64,000 nt of DNA. It comes from Verrucomicrobiaceae bacterium. Lineage in GTDB: Bacteria > Verrucomicrobiota > Verrucomicrobiia > Verrucomicrobiales > Verrucomicrobiaceae. Location: assembly GCA_027484445.1 (NCBI GenBank), contig JAIXSY010000037.1:62001-126000 (forward strand), read 5' to 3'. Below the pieces are notes generated by a model. That model made no database searches and was not told where the DNA came from. It saw nothing but the letters and a program-made list of their open reading frames with translations. Positions 10,245 through 20,088 of the stretch are shown here, piece after piece; position 1 is the stretch's first letter, and each line of letters starts with the position of its first letter. Position numbers and translations under genes: made by a program.

Positions 10245-10541
10245 GATTTTCTTCTTCGGTAATCTGCGAAGGCCAGTTTGCAACCAGCGCTGGTGGGACA
10301 GGACACCGATACGGGCGTGGGATATTTGGGCTGATTTGTCGCCGAATTGGCGTTTTTTTCGACTTGATTCGGTTTAGAAACTTCCCTTGACCCTCAGGAG
10401 GGCCGCTTTTACTTTCTAATGGTTTGGATTTTCGCGAGTTGGCGGCGACTTTTTGAGGGCTTTTGATTGAAGAGCCTAGCGCGCCACCGGCCGAGGCTTT
10501 CCAGTTCCTCATTTTCTCAATCTCTTTTCCCATTTCTCAGC
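10245..10541. promoter_or_regulatory. Divergent promoter region, deacetylase / mreB
   Basis: About 300 bases without a gene between two divergent starts. On the plus strand TTGACC (10387-10392), a 17-base gap and TACTTT (10410-10415) could be a sigma-70 promoter for mreB, with a poor -10 match. No terminator or RNA gene is seen here. Confidence 0.35.
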
Positions 10542-11573
10542 ATGTTAGGCAGTCTTTTCGGATTCGGCGTCAAGGACATCGGTATCGACCTCGGTACCGC
10601 GAACACCTTGGTTTATGTCAAAGATCACGGCATTGTTCTCCGTGAGCCCTCAGTCGTGGCCGTTAAATCCGGCAGCAATGAGGTCGTGGCTGTCGGTGAC
10701 GACGCCAAGCGAATGCTCGGTCGCACGCCTGGAGGCATTACGGCGATTCGCCCCCTCAAGGATGGAGTGATTGCCGATTTCCGAGTGACGGAGGCCATGC
10801 TCAGGCACTTTATTCGAAAGGTGCATAACAATCGTCGTGCCGTGCGTGGTCCGCGTGTCGTGATTGCGGTTCCTTCAGGCATCACTGAAGTCGAGAAGCG
10901 TGCGGTGAAAGAAAGTGCCGAGGCTGCGGGTGCCCGTGAAGTTTATTTGATCGAAGAACCCATGGCAGCGGCCATTGGAGTCGGCTTGCCCGTGCAGGAA
11001 GCTGCAGGCAACATGATCGTTGATATCGGTGGGGGCACCACAGAGGTAGCCATCATTTCCCTCAGTGGTATCGTTTACAGCCGCAGTGTTCGTGTGGCTG
11101 GCGATGAACTTGATGAGTCGATCATCAACTATATGAAGCGTGCCTACAACCTGATGATTGGTGAACGCACCGCAGAGGAGATCAAGCTCCGCATCGGCAG
11201 TGCCTTTCCCTTGGGTAAAGAAACAACGATGGAGGTCAAAGGTCGCGACATGGTGGCAGGTCTGCCAAAGACCATCACCATCACCAGCCAAGAAGTGCGT
11301 GAGGCCATGCTGGAGCCTCTAAACGCCATTATTGATGCCGTGCGCACGACGCTGGAGCGTTGCCCGCCCGAGCTCGCCGCTGACTTGGTGGATCGTGGCA
11401 TCATGCTCGCAGGGGGGGGTGCTCTTTTGCGTGGTCTTGATAAGCTGCTTCAGGAAGAAACTGCTCTACCGGTGCATGTTGCAGAAGATCCCCTCAGTGC
11501 CGTTGGCGAAGGCGCAGGTCGTGTACTGAATGAGCTCGAATTCCTCAAGAAAGTAAGCACGACTGAGGTCTGA
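10542..11573 (+). CDS. mreB: Rod shape-determining protein MreB
   Basis: Bacterial actin homologue that organises lateral wall synthesis at the inner membrane. Actin-fold signatures are all visible: phosphate-1 loop [13 protein letters not shown] near the N-terminus, EEPMAAAIG, phosphate-2 loop [15 protein letters not shown] and the late adenosine motif [12 protein letters not shown]. The start at 10542 gives 343 residues, the standard length, with an N-terminal amphipathic stretch ([11 protein letters not shown]) for membrane binding. The longer open frame to 10467 has no family support. It is the first gene of the mreB-mreC-mreD-PBP2-rng cluster. Confidence 0.97.
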   Translation: MLGSLFGFGVKDIGIDLGTANTLVYVKDHGIVLREPSVVAVKSGSNEVVAVGDDAKRMLGRTPGGITAIRPLKDGVIADFRVTEAMLRHFIRKVHNNRRAVRGPRVVIAVPSGITEVEKRAVKESAEAAGAREVYLIEEPMAAAIGVGLPVQEAAGNMIVDIGGGTTEVAIISLSGIVYSRSVRVAGDELDESIINYMKRAYNLMIGERTAEEIKLRIGSAFPLGKETTMEVKGRDMVAGLPKTITITSQEVREAMLEPLNAIIDAVRTTLERCPPELAADLVDRGIMLAGGGALLRGLDKLLQEETALPVHVAEDPLSAVGEGAGRVLNELEFLKKVSTTEV

Positions 11574-11639
11574 CCGGTCTCGTCGTTCTATGGCGTGGTC
11601 CAAGCATGATTTAGCGGGTGAATCCGCCCGTCGCCTCTT

Positions 11640-12464
11640 ATGAAGAAGCTCAACATCCTCGCGCTGATGGTTTTCCTGGCTGCGGTCGTGTCCGTGTTTA
11701 CACTCGACACACCCACGACACGGGAAATTCAGGCTCGACTGATGGCTGTGCTATCGCCTTTCATTCATTCGAGCACAGCGATCGAGGAAAGTGTGCGCAA
11801 TGCCACAGCGCCTGACATTGACCCTCGAGAATTGAGGCAAGACAATGAGCGCCTGCAAATCGAGGTCGAACGGCTCAGAATCATTGCGCAAAAGTACAAT
11901 CAGGCGCTGGAGGAGATCAACCAATTGCGTGGCCAGCTTGATTTCAAAAAGAGTTCACCGCTGAACATGACAGCGGCCCGTGTGGTGAGGCGGGTATCCA
12001 CGAGTTGGTGGAACACCCTGATCATTGACAAAGGACTCTTGGATGGTCTCGGCACAGACACGCCTGTGATCACCTCGGAAGGTTTGATCGGCAAAACGGG
12101 CAAAATGGCACCTCACATGGCTGAGGTCATTTTGCTGACCGATGAAACCTGCCATGTCTCTGCGAAGGTGGATGGTACTTTGGAACAGGGCATCTTGTCT
12201 GGTGAGCGTGGTGGCTTGGATCTTCGGCCAGATCTGCGCCTGAAATACCTCAATCGTTCCGCCCTGATCACTCCTGGTGTTTCGGTGGTGACGACGGGTG
12301 AAGGTGGTGTTTTTCCTGCGGGTCTTTTGATTGGTCGTGTGAAGCGTTTTGAAGTCAAAGACATCACGGGGGAAGCAGTGGTAGAGCCTGCGGTCGATCT
12401 TTCCCAGATCCGACATGTTTTTGTACTGGATATGCAAAAGGAGGCCGGTGCTGCTCCACGGTAA
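11640..12464 (+). CDS. mreC: Rod shape-determining protein MreC
   Basis: Bitopic membrane protein that links MreB to the wall-elongation enzymes from the periplasm. One N-terminal membrane segment (about residues 5-22) is followed by a coiled coil (about 60-100, including NERLQIEVERLR) and the MreC beta domain, with VVRRVSTSWWNTLIIDKG and the typical GLIGKTG turn near residue 145. At 274 residues it is normal. It lies 66 bases after mreB and just before mreD. Confidence 0.93.
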   Translation: MKKLNILALMVFLAAVVSVFTLDTPTTREIQARLMAVLSPFIHSSTAIEESVRNATAPDIDPRELRQDNERLQIEVERLRIIAQKYNQALEEINQLRGQLDFKKSSPLNMTAARVVRRVSTSWWNTLIIDKGLLDGLGTDTPVITSEGLIGKTGKMAPHMAEVILLTDETCHVSAKVDGTLEQGILSGERGGLDLRPDLRLKYLNRSALITPGVSVVTTGEGGVFPAGLLIGRVKRFEVKDITGEAVVEPAVDLSQIRHVFVLDMQKEAGAAPR

Positions 12465-12495
12465 GGCACCATTTGAGAAGCAAGCATTCTAGGCC

Positions 12496-13110
12496 ATGAT
12501 CTTTTACCCGGTCACTCTTCTGCTTCTGCTCCTGACCTTTGTGGCTCAGGAGTTTATTCCTGGGATTCCGATGGCGAATCATGCGACGCTGTTGCTGCCC
12601 CCCGTGTTTTTTTTCTCGGCAGCGGTCGCGGTTCCTTTCCCGATGATGCTGTTGCTCTCATTCGTGACTGGACTGCTTTGGGATGCTCGACATCAGCCTG
12701 CAGTCCGTGACGCCGCTTTAGCTGCGGCGGATGGCCTCGCTGGTGGCTCTTTGGCTGCTCCTGAGTTGGCCGGCAGTGGAGCTGTGTTTGGCATTTCGAT
12801 CGTGATCTTCACTTTGCTTGGCCTGTTTCTTCAGGGGGTTCGCCCACTGTTCAAGCGCGGTCGGGTGGAGCTACCGGTGCTGCTTGTCGGATTCACCACC
12901 TTTGCTTGGCTGTTCATGGAATACATGGTCATGACTTTCATGCGTGGCAGTTTGTTTTTCCCGGCGGCCATTTGGACCAAAATGGTCACAGACACCATGC
13001 TCGCCATGCTGGCGGCTCCGCTTTTGTTCTTGATCTTGTATTCCCTGGCAGGGTTGTCCCGTTATGAGATTCGTTATGAAGGACTGAAATACTCATTCGA
13101 TGGTCGTTAA
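12496..13110 (+). CDS. mreD: MreD-like membrane protein
   Basis: Hydrophobic protein of 204 residues with about five to six membrane segments, placed exactly where mreD normally sits, between mreC and the PBP2 gene. Sequence similarity to MreD is weak by eye, as is usual for this fast-evolving family, so the call rests on topology and gene order. A Gly/Ala-rich loop of about 35 residues (near 65-100) interrupts the membrane segments. Its stop overlaps the PBP2 start by 11 bases, suggesting translational coupling. Confidence 0.75.
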   Translation: MIFYPVTLLLLLLTFVAQEFIPGIPMANHATLLLPPVFFFSAAVAVPFPMMLLLSFVTGLLWDARHQPAVRDAALAAADGLAGGSLAAPELAGSGAVFGISIVIFTLLGLFLQGVRPLFKRGRVELPVLLVGFTTFAWLFMEYMVMTFMRGSLFFPAAIWTKMVTDTMLAMLAAPLLFLILYSLAGLSRYEIRYEGLKYSFDGR

Positions 13111-15388
13111 ATTCAGATTCAGGCTTCACCTCTTCACTCTGGGCATGCTCTGCGGCTTCGGAGTGTTGGTCTATCGCCTGTGGTGGCTACAGATCGAGCA
13201 TCATAAGGATTTCGTGAACAAGGTGCCTGAGGCGAAACGTGAGCGTGCTCGCATCCCCGGTGTCCGTGGTGAGATCAAGGACCGCAATGGCATCGTGCTT
13301 GCCACGAACAAAGCGACCTTCGAAGTGCGAGTGAACTTGAAGGAAGTGCTCGACGAATACGCGAGACAATGTCGTGTCCGTAAGGTCGAGCTGCCGACCA
13401 TCAAGGTCGAGTTTCGTGATCGGGGCATCATTCGCCAAAAAGACGAGCCAGACATCGTCACCATGTTCCGTGAGTTGATTGAGGCACGGCTTGCTGAGCT
13501 TGGTCTGGCGGTTTCTTTCAATGCGGAGCAGGACCTGCGGGTGCATTTTCGCAGTTTCGGGGGAGTCATTCCCTGGGTTTATCGCGACAACCTGACGTTT
13601 TCCGAGTTCAGTCGCTTTGCCGAACACAATCTCTCCCTGCCAGGTGTGACAGTCGCGGAGCGTGGTAGCCGTGTGTATCCGCTGGGTGCCTTGGCATGTC
13701 ACATTTTAGGATACGTGCGTCTGCCTGATGATCAGCGTGTCTCGGTCGAGGAACGCAAGGGCTGGGACTATTACGTTCCCGATGATTACGGTGGCGCGGG
13801 TGTAGAAAAAAGCTTCGACTCTTACCTGCGAGGACGCGCTGGGGTGCGCGTGATGCAGAAAAATGAGCGTGGTCGTATCGTCGGTGAGATTCGCGATGCC
13901 TTTGAGCCACCGAGAAAAGGCAATGATGTGCATCTCACGTTGGATGCACGCATTCAGTACATCGCCGAGATGGCTCTGCGAGATGCCAATATCGGACGCG
14001 GCTCTGTCGTCGTCGTCGAGCCGCAGACGGGTGCTGTGTTGGCGATGGCATCGGTGCCAAACTTTGATCCCAACCGCTTCATACCAAGCATCAGTCAAGA
14101 GGACTGGGATGCTTTGACCACGAAAGATCCGACTTGGCCTTTGCTGAACCGAGCGACTCGTGGATTTATCCCAGGATCGACCTACAAGGTGCCTATTGCA
14201 CTCGCAGGTTGCTTAGCGGGTATTCAAGGCAACAGCTACTTCTGCGGCGGCAGTGTTGTTTACGGCGCGACTCCGATGCAGTGCTGGATTCAGCGCCAAA
14301 GTGGAGGCTCTCATGGTTCTTTAGGCTTGTCGGATGCGCTCATGCGCTCCTGCAACTGCTTCTTTTACCGTTACGGCAATGCGGCTGGGATCGATAAAAT
14401 TACCCAAGTTGGCAAGCTTCTTGGCTTGGGTGAAAAAACAGGAATCGAGTTGGATGAAGAAGACGCGGGCATCTTGCCCAACCCTCAATGGCTAAGATTG
14501 CGGAGTCCCCAGGAACGCTGGAGCGACGGCTACACGGCCAACACTTCCATCGGTCAAGGCAGTGTGCTTGCTTCGCCGTTGCAAATGGCTTCTGTCGCTG
14601 GGGCTGTGGCGAGTGGAAAATCCTTCAAGCCTCACCTTCTCCATCAAGTCCGTGACGGCACGGAAGTTGTGGTGACTCACAAGCCCGTTTTGCGTGCTGA
14701 CTTGGCGAAGTTCTTCCCCGACCAGGACCTAGAGTTGGTTCGGAAAGGCATGTGGAAGGTCGTCAATGATGTCGGAGGAACCGCCAAAGCGGCGCGAATT
14801 CCAGGCATCGAGGTTGCAGGCAAGACAGGCACGGCTCAAAACTGGCGCCGTGATGAGCGGGACGTACGAGTCGAGGACAATCACACGCTTTTCATCAGTT
14901 TCGCCCCTTATGTGAACGCAAAGTATGCCGTCTGTGTGATCGTGCAGGGCGGCAAATCAGGAGGCGGCTGTGCGGCTCCCGTAGCTCGCAGAGTTTTGGA
15001 GCGCTCGCTCGCACTCGACCAAGGTTATGACCCTGGCATCAAAACGCTGCCGGAAGCAGTGGGTAATTTCAACAAGATCGAAGCCGTGAGCTATCCTGAC
15101 GATGGCACGCCTTTGGTCGCCTCTGCGGATGAGGATGGGGATACGGGCACGGACGCTCCTGAGCGTGAAGTGTCTGACGCTGCTCCAACATCCCGCACTG
15201 CGCCTAACATTCGTCGTGAGGCTGACCGCGCGGGGTCAGCCGGAGCCCGTTCCAATCGTGCAGCTCCCAAAGCCACGCCCCGTAGCGCTGGTGACGGGAC
15301 CGGGAGCGGTGCTAGCGAATCCCCAAGTCCTGCCGCCCCACCGCAAGGAGGCGGGCTTTTCCGCAGACTGTTCCGCTCGCCACAGTGA
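13100..15388 (+). CDS. mrdA: Penicillin-binding protein 2 (elongation transpeptidase)
   Basis: Class B penicillin-binding protein that cross-links peptidoglycan in the elongasome. It has one N-terminal membrane segment, then a PBP dimer domain starting at RARIPGVRGEIKDRNG and a transpeptidase domain. Catalytic motifs are visible: SxxK in GSTYK (Ser near 360), SxN as SCN (near 417) and KTG in AGKTGTAQ (Lys near 575). At 762 residues it is longer than E. coli PBP2. The extra is a low-complexity tail of about 110 residues rich in Ala, Pro, Ser, Asp and Arg, ending in GLFRRLFRSPQ. The start overlaps mreD. No rodA follows, unlike many such operons. Confidence 0.93.
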   Translation: MVVKFRFRLHLFTLGMLCGFGVLVYRLWWLQIEHHKDFVNKVPEAKRERARIPGVRGEIKDRNGIVLATNKATFEVRVNLKEVLDEYARQCRVRKVELPTIKVEFRDRGIIRQKDEPDIVTMFRELIEARLAELGLAVSFNAEQDLRVHFRSFGGVIPWVYRDNLTFSEFSRFAEHNLSLPGVTVAERGSRVYPLGALACHILGYVRLPDDQRVSVEERKGWDYYVPDDYGGAGVEKSFDSYLRGRAGVRVMQKNERGRIVGEIRDAFEPPRKGNDVHLTLDARIQYIAEMALRDANIGRGSVVVVEPQTGAVLAMASVPNFDPNRFIPSISQEDWDALTTKDPTWPLLNRATRGFIPGSTYKVPIALAGCLAGIQGNSYFCGGSVVYGATPMQCWIQRQSGGSHGSLGLSDALMRSCNCFFYRYGNAAGIDKITQVGKLLGLGEKTGIELDEEDAGILPNPQWLRLRSPQERWSDGYTANTSIGQGSVLASPLQMASVAGAVASGKSFKPHLLHQVRDGTEVVVTHKPVLRADLAKFFPDQDLELVRKGMWKVVNDVGGTAKAARIPGIEVAGKTGTAQNWRRDERDVRVEDNHTLFISFAPYVNAKYAVCVIVQGGKSGGGCAAPVARRVLERSLALDQGYDPGIKTLPEAVGNFNKIEAVSYPDDGTPLVASADEDGDTGTDAPEREVSDAAPTSRTAPNIRREADRAGSAGARSNRAAPKATPRSAGDGTGSGASESPSPAAPPQGGGLFRRLFRSPQ

Positions 15389-15421
15389 CTGCGATTCATC
15401 TACCCTCTATCCCTCAGCCCC

Positions 15422-17017
15422 ATGGCCCTTACTTTTGTTCAACGCGTCAAAGAATTCATCACCGGCAAAAAGGACATCAAAACTGGCACCCGACTGGTCA
15501 TCAACTGTGAGAAACTCGAGAACCGAGTTGCTCTCCTCGACAGCGGTGCCTTGGAAGAATACACCGTGGAGCGCACGGGCACGAGTACCATCGTGGGCTC
15601 CATTTTCAAAGGTCGTGTGAAAAACATTGAGCATGGACTCAAGGCCATGTTCATCGACATCGGGTTGGAGAAAAATGCCTTCCTCCATTTCTGGGATGCC
15701 ATTCCCGAAGCACTGTCGAATCAAGGTTTGGAAGAAATCAGCCGTGGAGGTTCTGGCAAGCAGAAGCAAAAACGGATCAAAGCGGAAGACATTCCCCAGC
15801 TGTATCCAGTTGGCTCTGAAATCATGGTGCAGGTGACGAAAGGGCCTATCGGCAACAAGGGACCGCGCGTGACCACGAACATCTCTCTGGCTGGGCGTCT
15901 CTTGGTTCTGATGCCGCAGAACGATCAGTTTGGCATCTCACGAAAAATCGAAGACCCCAAAGAAAGAGCGCGTCTGCGAAAAATCATCGAGCGCGTGAAC
16001 ATGCCAGAAGGCATGGGCCTGATCATGCGCACCGAGGCTGCAGGTAAACGCGCACGACACATCATTCGTGATTTGAGTTTGCTGATTGAGCAGTGGAATG
16101 AAATCACTGCCAAGCGCGATAGCAAAGGAGCACCCGTTTGTTGCTTTCAGGAGCCAGAACTCATTGAAAGAACGGTGCGTGACTTCCTCACAGAAGATAT
16201 TGATGAAGTCGCCTGTGATGATCGTGAGACCGTCGAGCGCATGCAGAAAATGGCTTCTCAAATTTCGAGCCGAGCCAAAAGACGCATCACCTTTTACCAG
16301 GGACAAACGGCCATTTTCGAGGCTTATGGAATTCAAAAGCAGATCGACAATGCCTTCTACCGCCAGGTCTGGCTTCCCTGCGGTGGTTACATCGTCATTG
16401 ATCAGACCGAAGCACTGGTGTCCATTGACGTGAACACCGGACGTAACAAAGGCGCGAAAGATCAAGATCGAGTCATTGTCGAAACCAACCTGGAAGCCGC
16501 TTCCGAAGTAGCTCGTCAGCTTCGCTTGCGAAACATGGGCGGATTGATCGTGGTCGATTTCATCGACATGAAGCATCGCAAGGATCAGCAGGCGGTTTAC
16601 AAGTCGATGCTGGATCACCTGAAGCGAGACAAGGCCAAAACGCAGGTGCTGCCTATCAGTCAGTTCGGCTTGATGGAGATGACGCGTCAGCGCCTTCACG
16701 AAAGCTTGAGCAGCGCACTTTATGAGGATTGCCCCTATTGCAAAGGCCATGGACAAGTGAAAACCACCACGACCATGAGCGTGGAGCTACAGAGAATGCT
16801 GAGCTCTATCTTGGGTAAAGGAAAGACAGATCAAAAGAACCTGATTGTTGTGGTGAATCCGGAAGTCATGCAGCGCCTAAAATCGGAAGATGGTGAGTTG
16901 CTTGTTGCGCTGGAGCGCAAATACGAAGCGCGCTTGACCTTCCGCAGTGACCCGACTTTGCATCGAGAAGAGATCAAGATCACCAGTGCCATCAATGGCG
17001 AAGATGTGCGCCCCTGA
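15422..17017 (+). CDS. rng: Ribonuclease E/G family endoribonuclease
   Basis: Single-strand-specific endoribonuclease for mRNA decay and rRNA maturation. It has an N-terminal S1 domain split by the family insertion (GSIFKGRVKNIEHGLKAMFI, about 58-77), then RNase H-like and DNase I-like domains with catalytic aspartates in SIDVNTGR and VVDFIDM. The zinc-link pair CPYCKGHG lies near residue 440. At 531 residues it lacks the long disordered scaffold of RNase E, so it resembles RNase G. RNase G genes often sit behind mre genes, as here, 33 bases after PBP2. Confidence 0.94.
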   Translation: MALTFVQRVKEFITGKKDIKTGTRLVINCEKLENRVALLDSGALEEYTVERTGTSTIVGSIFKGRVKNIEHGLKAMFIDIGLEKNAFLHFWDAIPEALSNQGLEEISRGGSGKQKQKRIKAEDIPQLYPVGSEIMVQVTKGPIGNKGPRVTTNISLAGRLLVLMPQNDQFGISRKIEDPKERARLRKIIERVNMPEGMGLIMRTEAAGKRARHIIRDLSLLIEQWNEITAKRDSKGAPVCCFQEPELIERTVRDFLTEDIDEVACDDRETVERMQKMASQISSRAKRRITFYQGQTAIFEAYGIQKQIDNAFYRQVWLPCGGYIVIDQTEALVSIDVNTGRNKGAKDQDRVIVETNLEAASEVARQLRLRNMGGLIVVDFIDMKHRKDQQAVYKSMLDHLKRDKAKTQVLPISQFGLMEMTRQRLHESLSSALYEDCPYCKGHGQVKTTTTMSVELQRMLSSILGKGKTDQKNLIVVVNPEVMQRLKSEDGELLVALERKYEARLTFRSDPTLHREEIKITSAINGEDVRP

Positions 17018-17114
17018 TTCAGCCTACCTTTGATGACAGTTCTTTTGCTTGATGGGGCACGCGCCTCTCTTGAAATTGAACTCTTAGCTTACCTTTCTGT
17101 CTCAACTCCTCGTT

Positions 17115-17771
17115 ATGTCCGCGAAAAAATCCTCTTCTTCCCGCAACAAACTCGTGGCCGTTTCTGCTGCCGTCGGGATCGTTGTAGCACTTTACTTTGG
17201 TTGGCAGTGGGCTGGTCAGGATTCATCTCTCCCAACCCCTGAAAAAGAAGTCGCCAAACCTACGGCTCAGGCTCCCGTGAAGCCCGCGGAGACAGCTTCT
17301 GTGGAAAGCACCAAGCCTGCCACCATGCCAGCGGGTGGAGATCGCCTCTATACGGTCGAAGAAGGCGACTTGATGATCGATGAAATTCTCCGTTCCACGA
17401 AGGAGATTCCCGACATGGCGCGAGACCTTCACGAGTTGGTCAAAAAGTTGAATGGAGAAGCTCAAGTCAATGCAAGCCGCCACTTGGTGAATCTTACCAG
17501 CGATCAGGATTATGGGTTGATCGCGGGCTTTCTCACCGACGCCAAGATGAATCCTAGTGTGACAGAAGTACTCTTCTCTGATTTGATGAATCGGAATCGA
17601 GCCCTGCAAATGCCGCTTTTCATGACCATCTTGAAAAATCCTGTGCATCCACAAAATGAGCAAACACGGAATGTTTTGACCATTTTGGCTGGAGAAGACT
17701 TCGGCACCGATTGGGCCAAGTGGGATGCATGGGCTTCTAGCGAACTCAAAAAAGAACAGGGCGGCCAATGA
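17115..17771 (+). CDS. Membrane-anchored protein of unknown function
   Basis: Not recognised. The 218-residue protein begins with a basic, Ser-rich N-terminus and one membrane segment (about residues 12-30), then a Pro/Ala/Lys/Thr linker to about residue 72. An all-helical domain of about 145 residues follows, which could be a short helical-repeat fold. Topology suggests a type II membrane protein facing the periplasm. It follows rng by 97 bases in the same direction and may belong to the shape cluster. It converges on the next minus-strand gene. Confidence 0.7.
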   Translation: MSAKKSSSSRNKLVAVSAAVGIVVALYFGWQWAGQDSSLPTPEKEVAKPTAQAPVKPAETASVESTKPATMPAGGDRLYTVEEGDLMIDEILRSTKEIPDMARDLHELVKKLNGEAQVNASRHLVNLTSDQDYGLIAGFLTDAKMNPSVTEVLFSDLMNRNRALQMPLFMTILKNPVHPQNEQTRNVLTILAGEDFGTDWAKWDAWASSELKKEQGGQ

Positions 17772-17784
17772 TGGCTCCAATAGG

Positions 17785-18783
17785 CTAAGCGAGGTCTAGG
17801 ATGATTTTTCCTGACCTTGACTCAGCCGCAGCTCGCTGCATGGCGTGGGCAAAATTTCTCATCGGCACGATTTCATCCACGGCTGTTTGCAGCTCTCGAT
17901 TCAGAATCATCTGCGTGAGAGGCTCCAATGCAGCGCCAAGGCTTTTCCGATCTGCTTTTTCATACCAGCGACTGATCCACAACCCGTCTAGCCGCAAGCC
18001 TTTGAAAATTAGATATTTGTTCGGCACCTTTAAGCTCCGACGGCTCATGGCTCCGTAAGTCACCATCGTTCCTTGCGCGGCCAAGAGTTCCATTTGACGC
18101 AGAGCACTATCCCCACCCACTGCATTGCAGCCAAGTTTCGGTAGCTGTCCGCGAAGCACGTCACGTGCTTCTTGCAGACCGGTTTCATCATCCATGAAAA
18201 CCCAATCGGCTCCGAGCTGGAGCAGTTCTTCGCGTAGCTCATGGCGTCGCACAAAGTTTGCTGTTCGGAGACCCATCTTGTGGGCGATCTGAATCAAAGC
18301 CCGTCCAACACCCGAGTTGGCAGCATTTTGCAAAACGCAGTCTCCGGCCTCAAGCTGCACGTGTTGTGTCAAAAGATGCCAAGCCGTGACAGGATTGATG
18401 CGAAGCATGGATGCCTGGATTTGATCGATCGTATCTGGCAAAAGAGCGAAAAATGACTCTGTGGCGGTCAGGTGCTGTGCCCAGCATCCAGTGCCCAGCA
18501 GTGGGATCACGACATCTCCGGGCTTCAAAGAGGTCACCTCGGCACCGATGGCTTCGACGGTGCCGCAGCCCTCATGACCGGGGATGGCAGGTGGATGAGC
18601 GACGCGACCGTAGTTGCCTTCAATGAAATTCAGGTCAGCTGGATTCACCGGGGCATAACGCATGCGCACGCGCACTTCATTGGGGCTTACCATGGCCAGT
18701 TCACGCGCTGCTACCTTCAGCACGTCTGCTGGACGGCCCGTTTCATCAAATCGCAAGCACAGGGATGGTGGATTCATGCTCAT
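17785..18783 (-). CDS. MDR enoyl reductase-like oxidoreductase (MECR/ETR1 type)
   Basis: Zinc-independent medium-chain reductase that most resembles trans-2-enoyl-CoA/ACP reductases. Visible features are RYAPVNPADLNFIEGNYG near the N-terminus, the IPGHEGCGTV stretch, LRINPVTAWHLLT and the nucleotide-binding motif NAANSGVGRALIQIA (about 150-165). These residues are characteristic of MECR/ETR1 rather than of crotonase- or zeta-crystallin-like branches. It has 332 residues from the ATG at 18783; an ATG at 18777 is equally possible. The likely role is fatty-acid or quinone reduction with NADPH. It is encoded alone. Confidence 0.82.
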   Translation of the reverse strand: MSMNPPSLCLRFDETGRPADVLKVAARELAMVSPNEVRVRMRYAPVNPADLNFIEGNYGRVAHPPAIPGHEGCGTVEAIGAEVTSLKPGDVVIPLLGTGCWAQHLTATESFFALLPDTIDQIQASMLRINPVTAWHLLTQHVQLEAGDCVLQNAANSGVGRALIQIAHKMGLRTANFVRRHELREELLQLGADWVFMDDETGLQEARDVLRGQLPKLGCNAVGGDSALRQMELLAAQGTMVTYGAMSRRSLKVPNKYLIFKGLRLDGLWISRWYEKADRKSLGAALEPLTQMILNRELQTAVDEIVPMRNFAHAMQRAAAESRSGKIILDLA

Positions 18784-18832
18784 CAAGCTGACATAGAGCT
18801 ATCAAATGTCAGCCATGAACAGCCCTCTTTGC

Positions 18833-19723
18833 TCAGGCACGCGGATGATATTGCCGATGTACCTGTTTCAATCGTCGTTGATCCACGTGGGTGTAAATTT
18901 GGGTCGTGGAGATGTCAGCGTGGCCCAGCATTTCCTGGATCACACGCAGGTCGGCACCATGATTTAGCAGATGTGTCGCAAAGGAGTGCCGCAGCAGGTG
19001 TGGGTGCACATGCAGATCCAGGCCCGCCTTGTCTGCACGCTCCTGGACAATCTGACGGATGCGTGCAGGTGTGAGTTCCTCACCGCGAATCGATAGAAAC
19101 ACATGGCTGCTGGATTTAGTTTTCACGAGCAAAGGCCTGCCATGAGCTAGGTAAGCTTGGATCGCATCTCTTGCGGCCGAGCCTACTGGGCAGATGCGAG
19201 TCTTGGCCCCTTTGCCGACGACTCGAATCCAGCCATCGTCGAGATTGAGGTTTTCCAACCGCGAATGGACCAGTTCAGAAAGCCTCAAGCCACTGGCATA
19301 GAAAATCTCCAGAATAGCGCGATCTCGACGATCTAGGGGACTCGTGCCTTGAATGGATTCCAGCAGCTGGCGCGCATTTTCCTCATGCAGGGTGCCAGGC
19401 AGATGCTTCTCGACCCGGGGCGGTAGGATGGGCTCGGAGGGATCGCCAGCGCGTTTGCCTCGACTTGCAAGCCAGCGGAAGAAGATCTTGATCGCTACCA
19501 ACTCGACTCGGGCGCTTGAGGCCGCGAGTCCATCTTGCTTTCTTCGAGCCAAGTAGTCGGTCAGCAGTAAAGTCGTTACCTCTTGGGCTTCGCTAACTTG
19601 ACGCTGCTCCTGAAGCCAATTTGCCAAGGATTCGAGCGTGCGCCGAACAAGCAGCTGATAATTCACCGACAGCCCACGCTCCGTGGCAAGGTGAAGGATG
19701 AAATGATCGATGAGGGGAAGCAT
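18833..19723 (-). CDS. xerD: Tyrosine recombinase XerD-like
   Basis: Tyrosine recombinase, most likely one of the XerCD pair resolving chromosome dimers at dif. It has an N-terminal SAM-like core-binding domain (about residues 1-90) and a catalytic domain with Arg in ASGLRLSEL, the HPHLLRHSFATHLL block, GHADIST and the nucleophile in IYTHVD near the C-terminus. The 296 residues match XerD length. A second such gene in this window (59534-60478) looks like XerC, which supports the pair assignment. No dif-like site was seen nearby. Confidence 0.88.
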   Translation of the reverse strand: MLPLIDHFILHLATERGLSVNYQLLVRRTLESLANWLQEQRQVSEAQEVTTLLLTDYLARRKQDGLAASSARVELVAIKIFFRWLASRGKRAGDPSEPILPPRVEKHLPGTLHEENARQLLESIQGTSPLDRRDRAILEIFYASGLRLSELVHSRLENLNLDDGWIRVVGKGAKTRICPVGSAARDAIQAYLAHGRPLLVKTKSSSHVFLSIRGEELTPARIRQIVQERADKAGLDLHVHPHLLRHSFATHLLNHGADLRVIQEMLGHADISTTQIYTHVDQRRLKQVHRQYHPRA

Positions 19724-20088
19724 GGGTGACAGAGATTAGCTCGGTCCTCGAAAACGCGATGCCAAAAGCTGGCCCTCAAGCTTCCAGTTTTGATTCGTGG
19801 AGTGCCAAAATCGGCTCATCTAGCTCATTTGGACACCTCTCGCTAGCTTTCGGTCAGTGGTCGGACTAAGGTGTGATTTCAGGTTGTTAATCGTTCATAT
19901 TCAATGATTTAAAGTTGGGAGAAACTGATGTTGGTCACTTCTGTCACAGGGGGGAAACCAAAACCATCTTGCAAAAACACGCTTCGCAACCATAAGAGCG
20001 CCCCGTTCGTTTTTGAACGCGTCAGCGTGCCAGTGTGTCACATGGCGTCCCCTTCCCAAAACAACCCATCAACCATGACAGTGACAAT
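19724..20088. other. Gene-free region upstream of the ABC/Gldg cluster
   Basis: About 365 bases between the divergent xerD and ABC genes. An A+T-rich patch around 19885-19925 would suit promoters, but no convincing -35/-10 pair, terminator or RNA fold could be picked out by eye. Confidence 0.5.
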
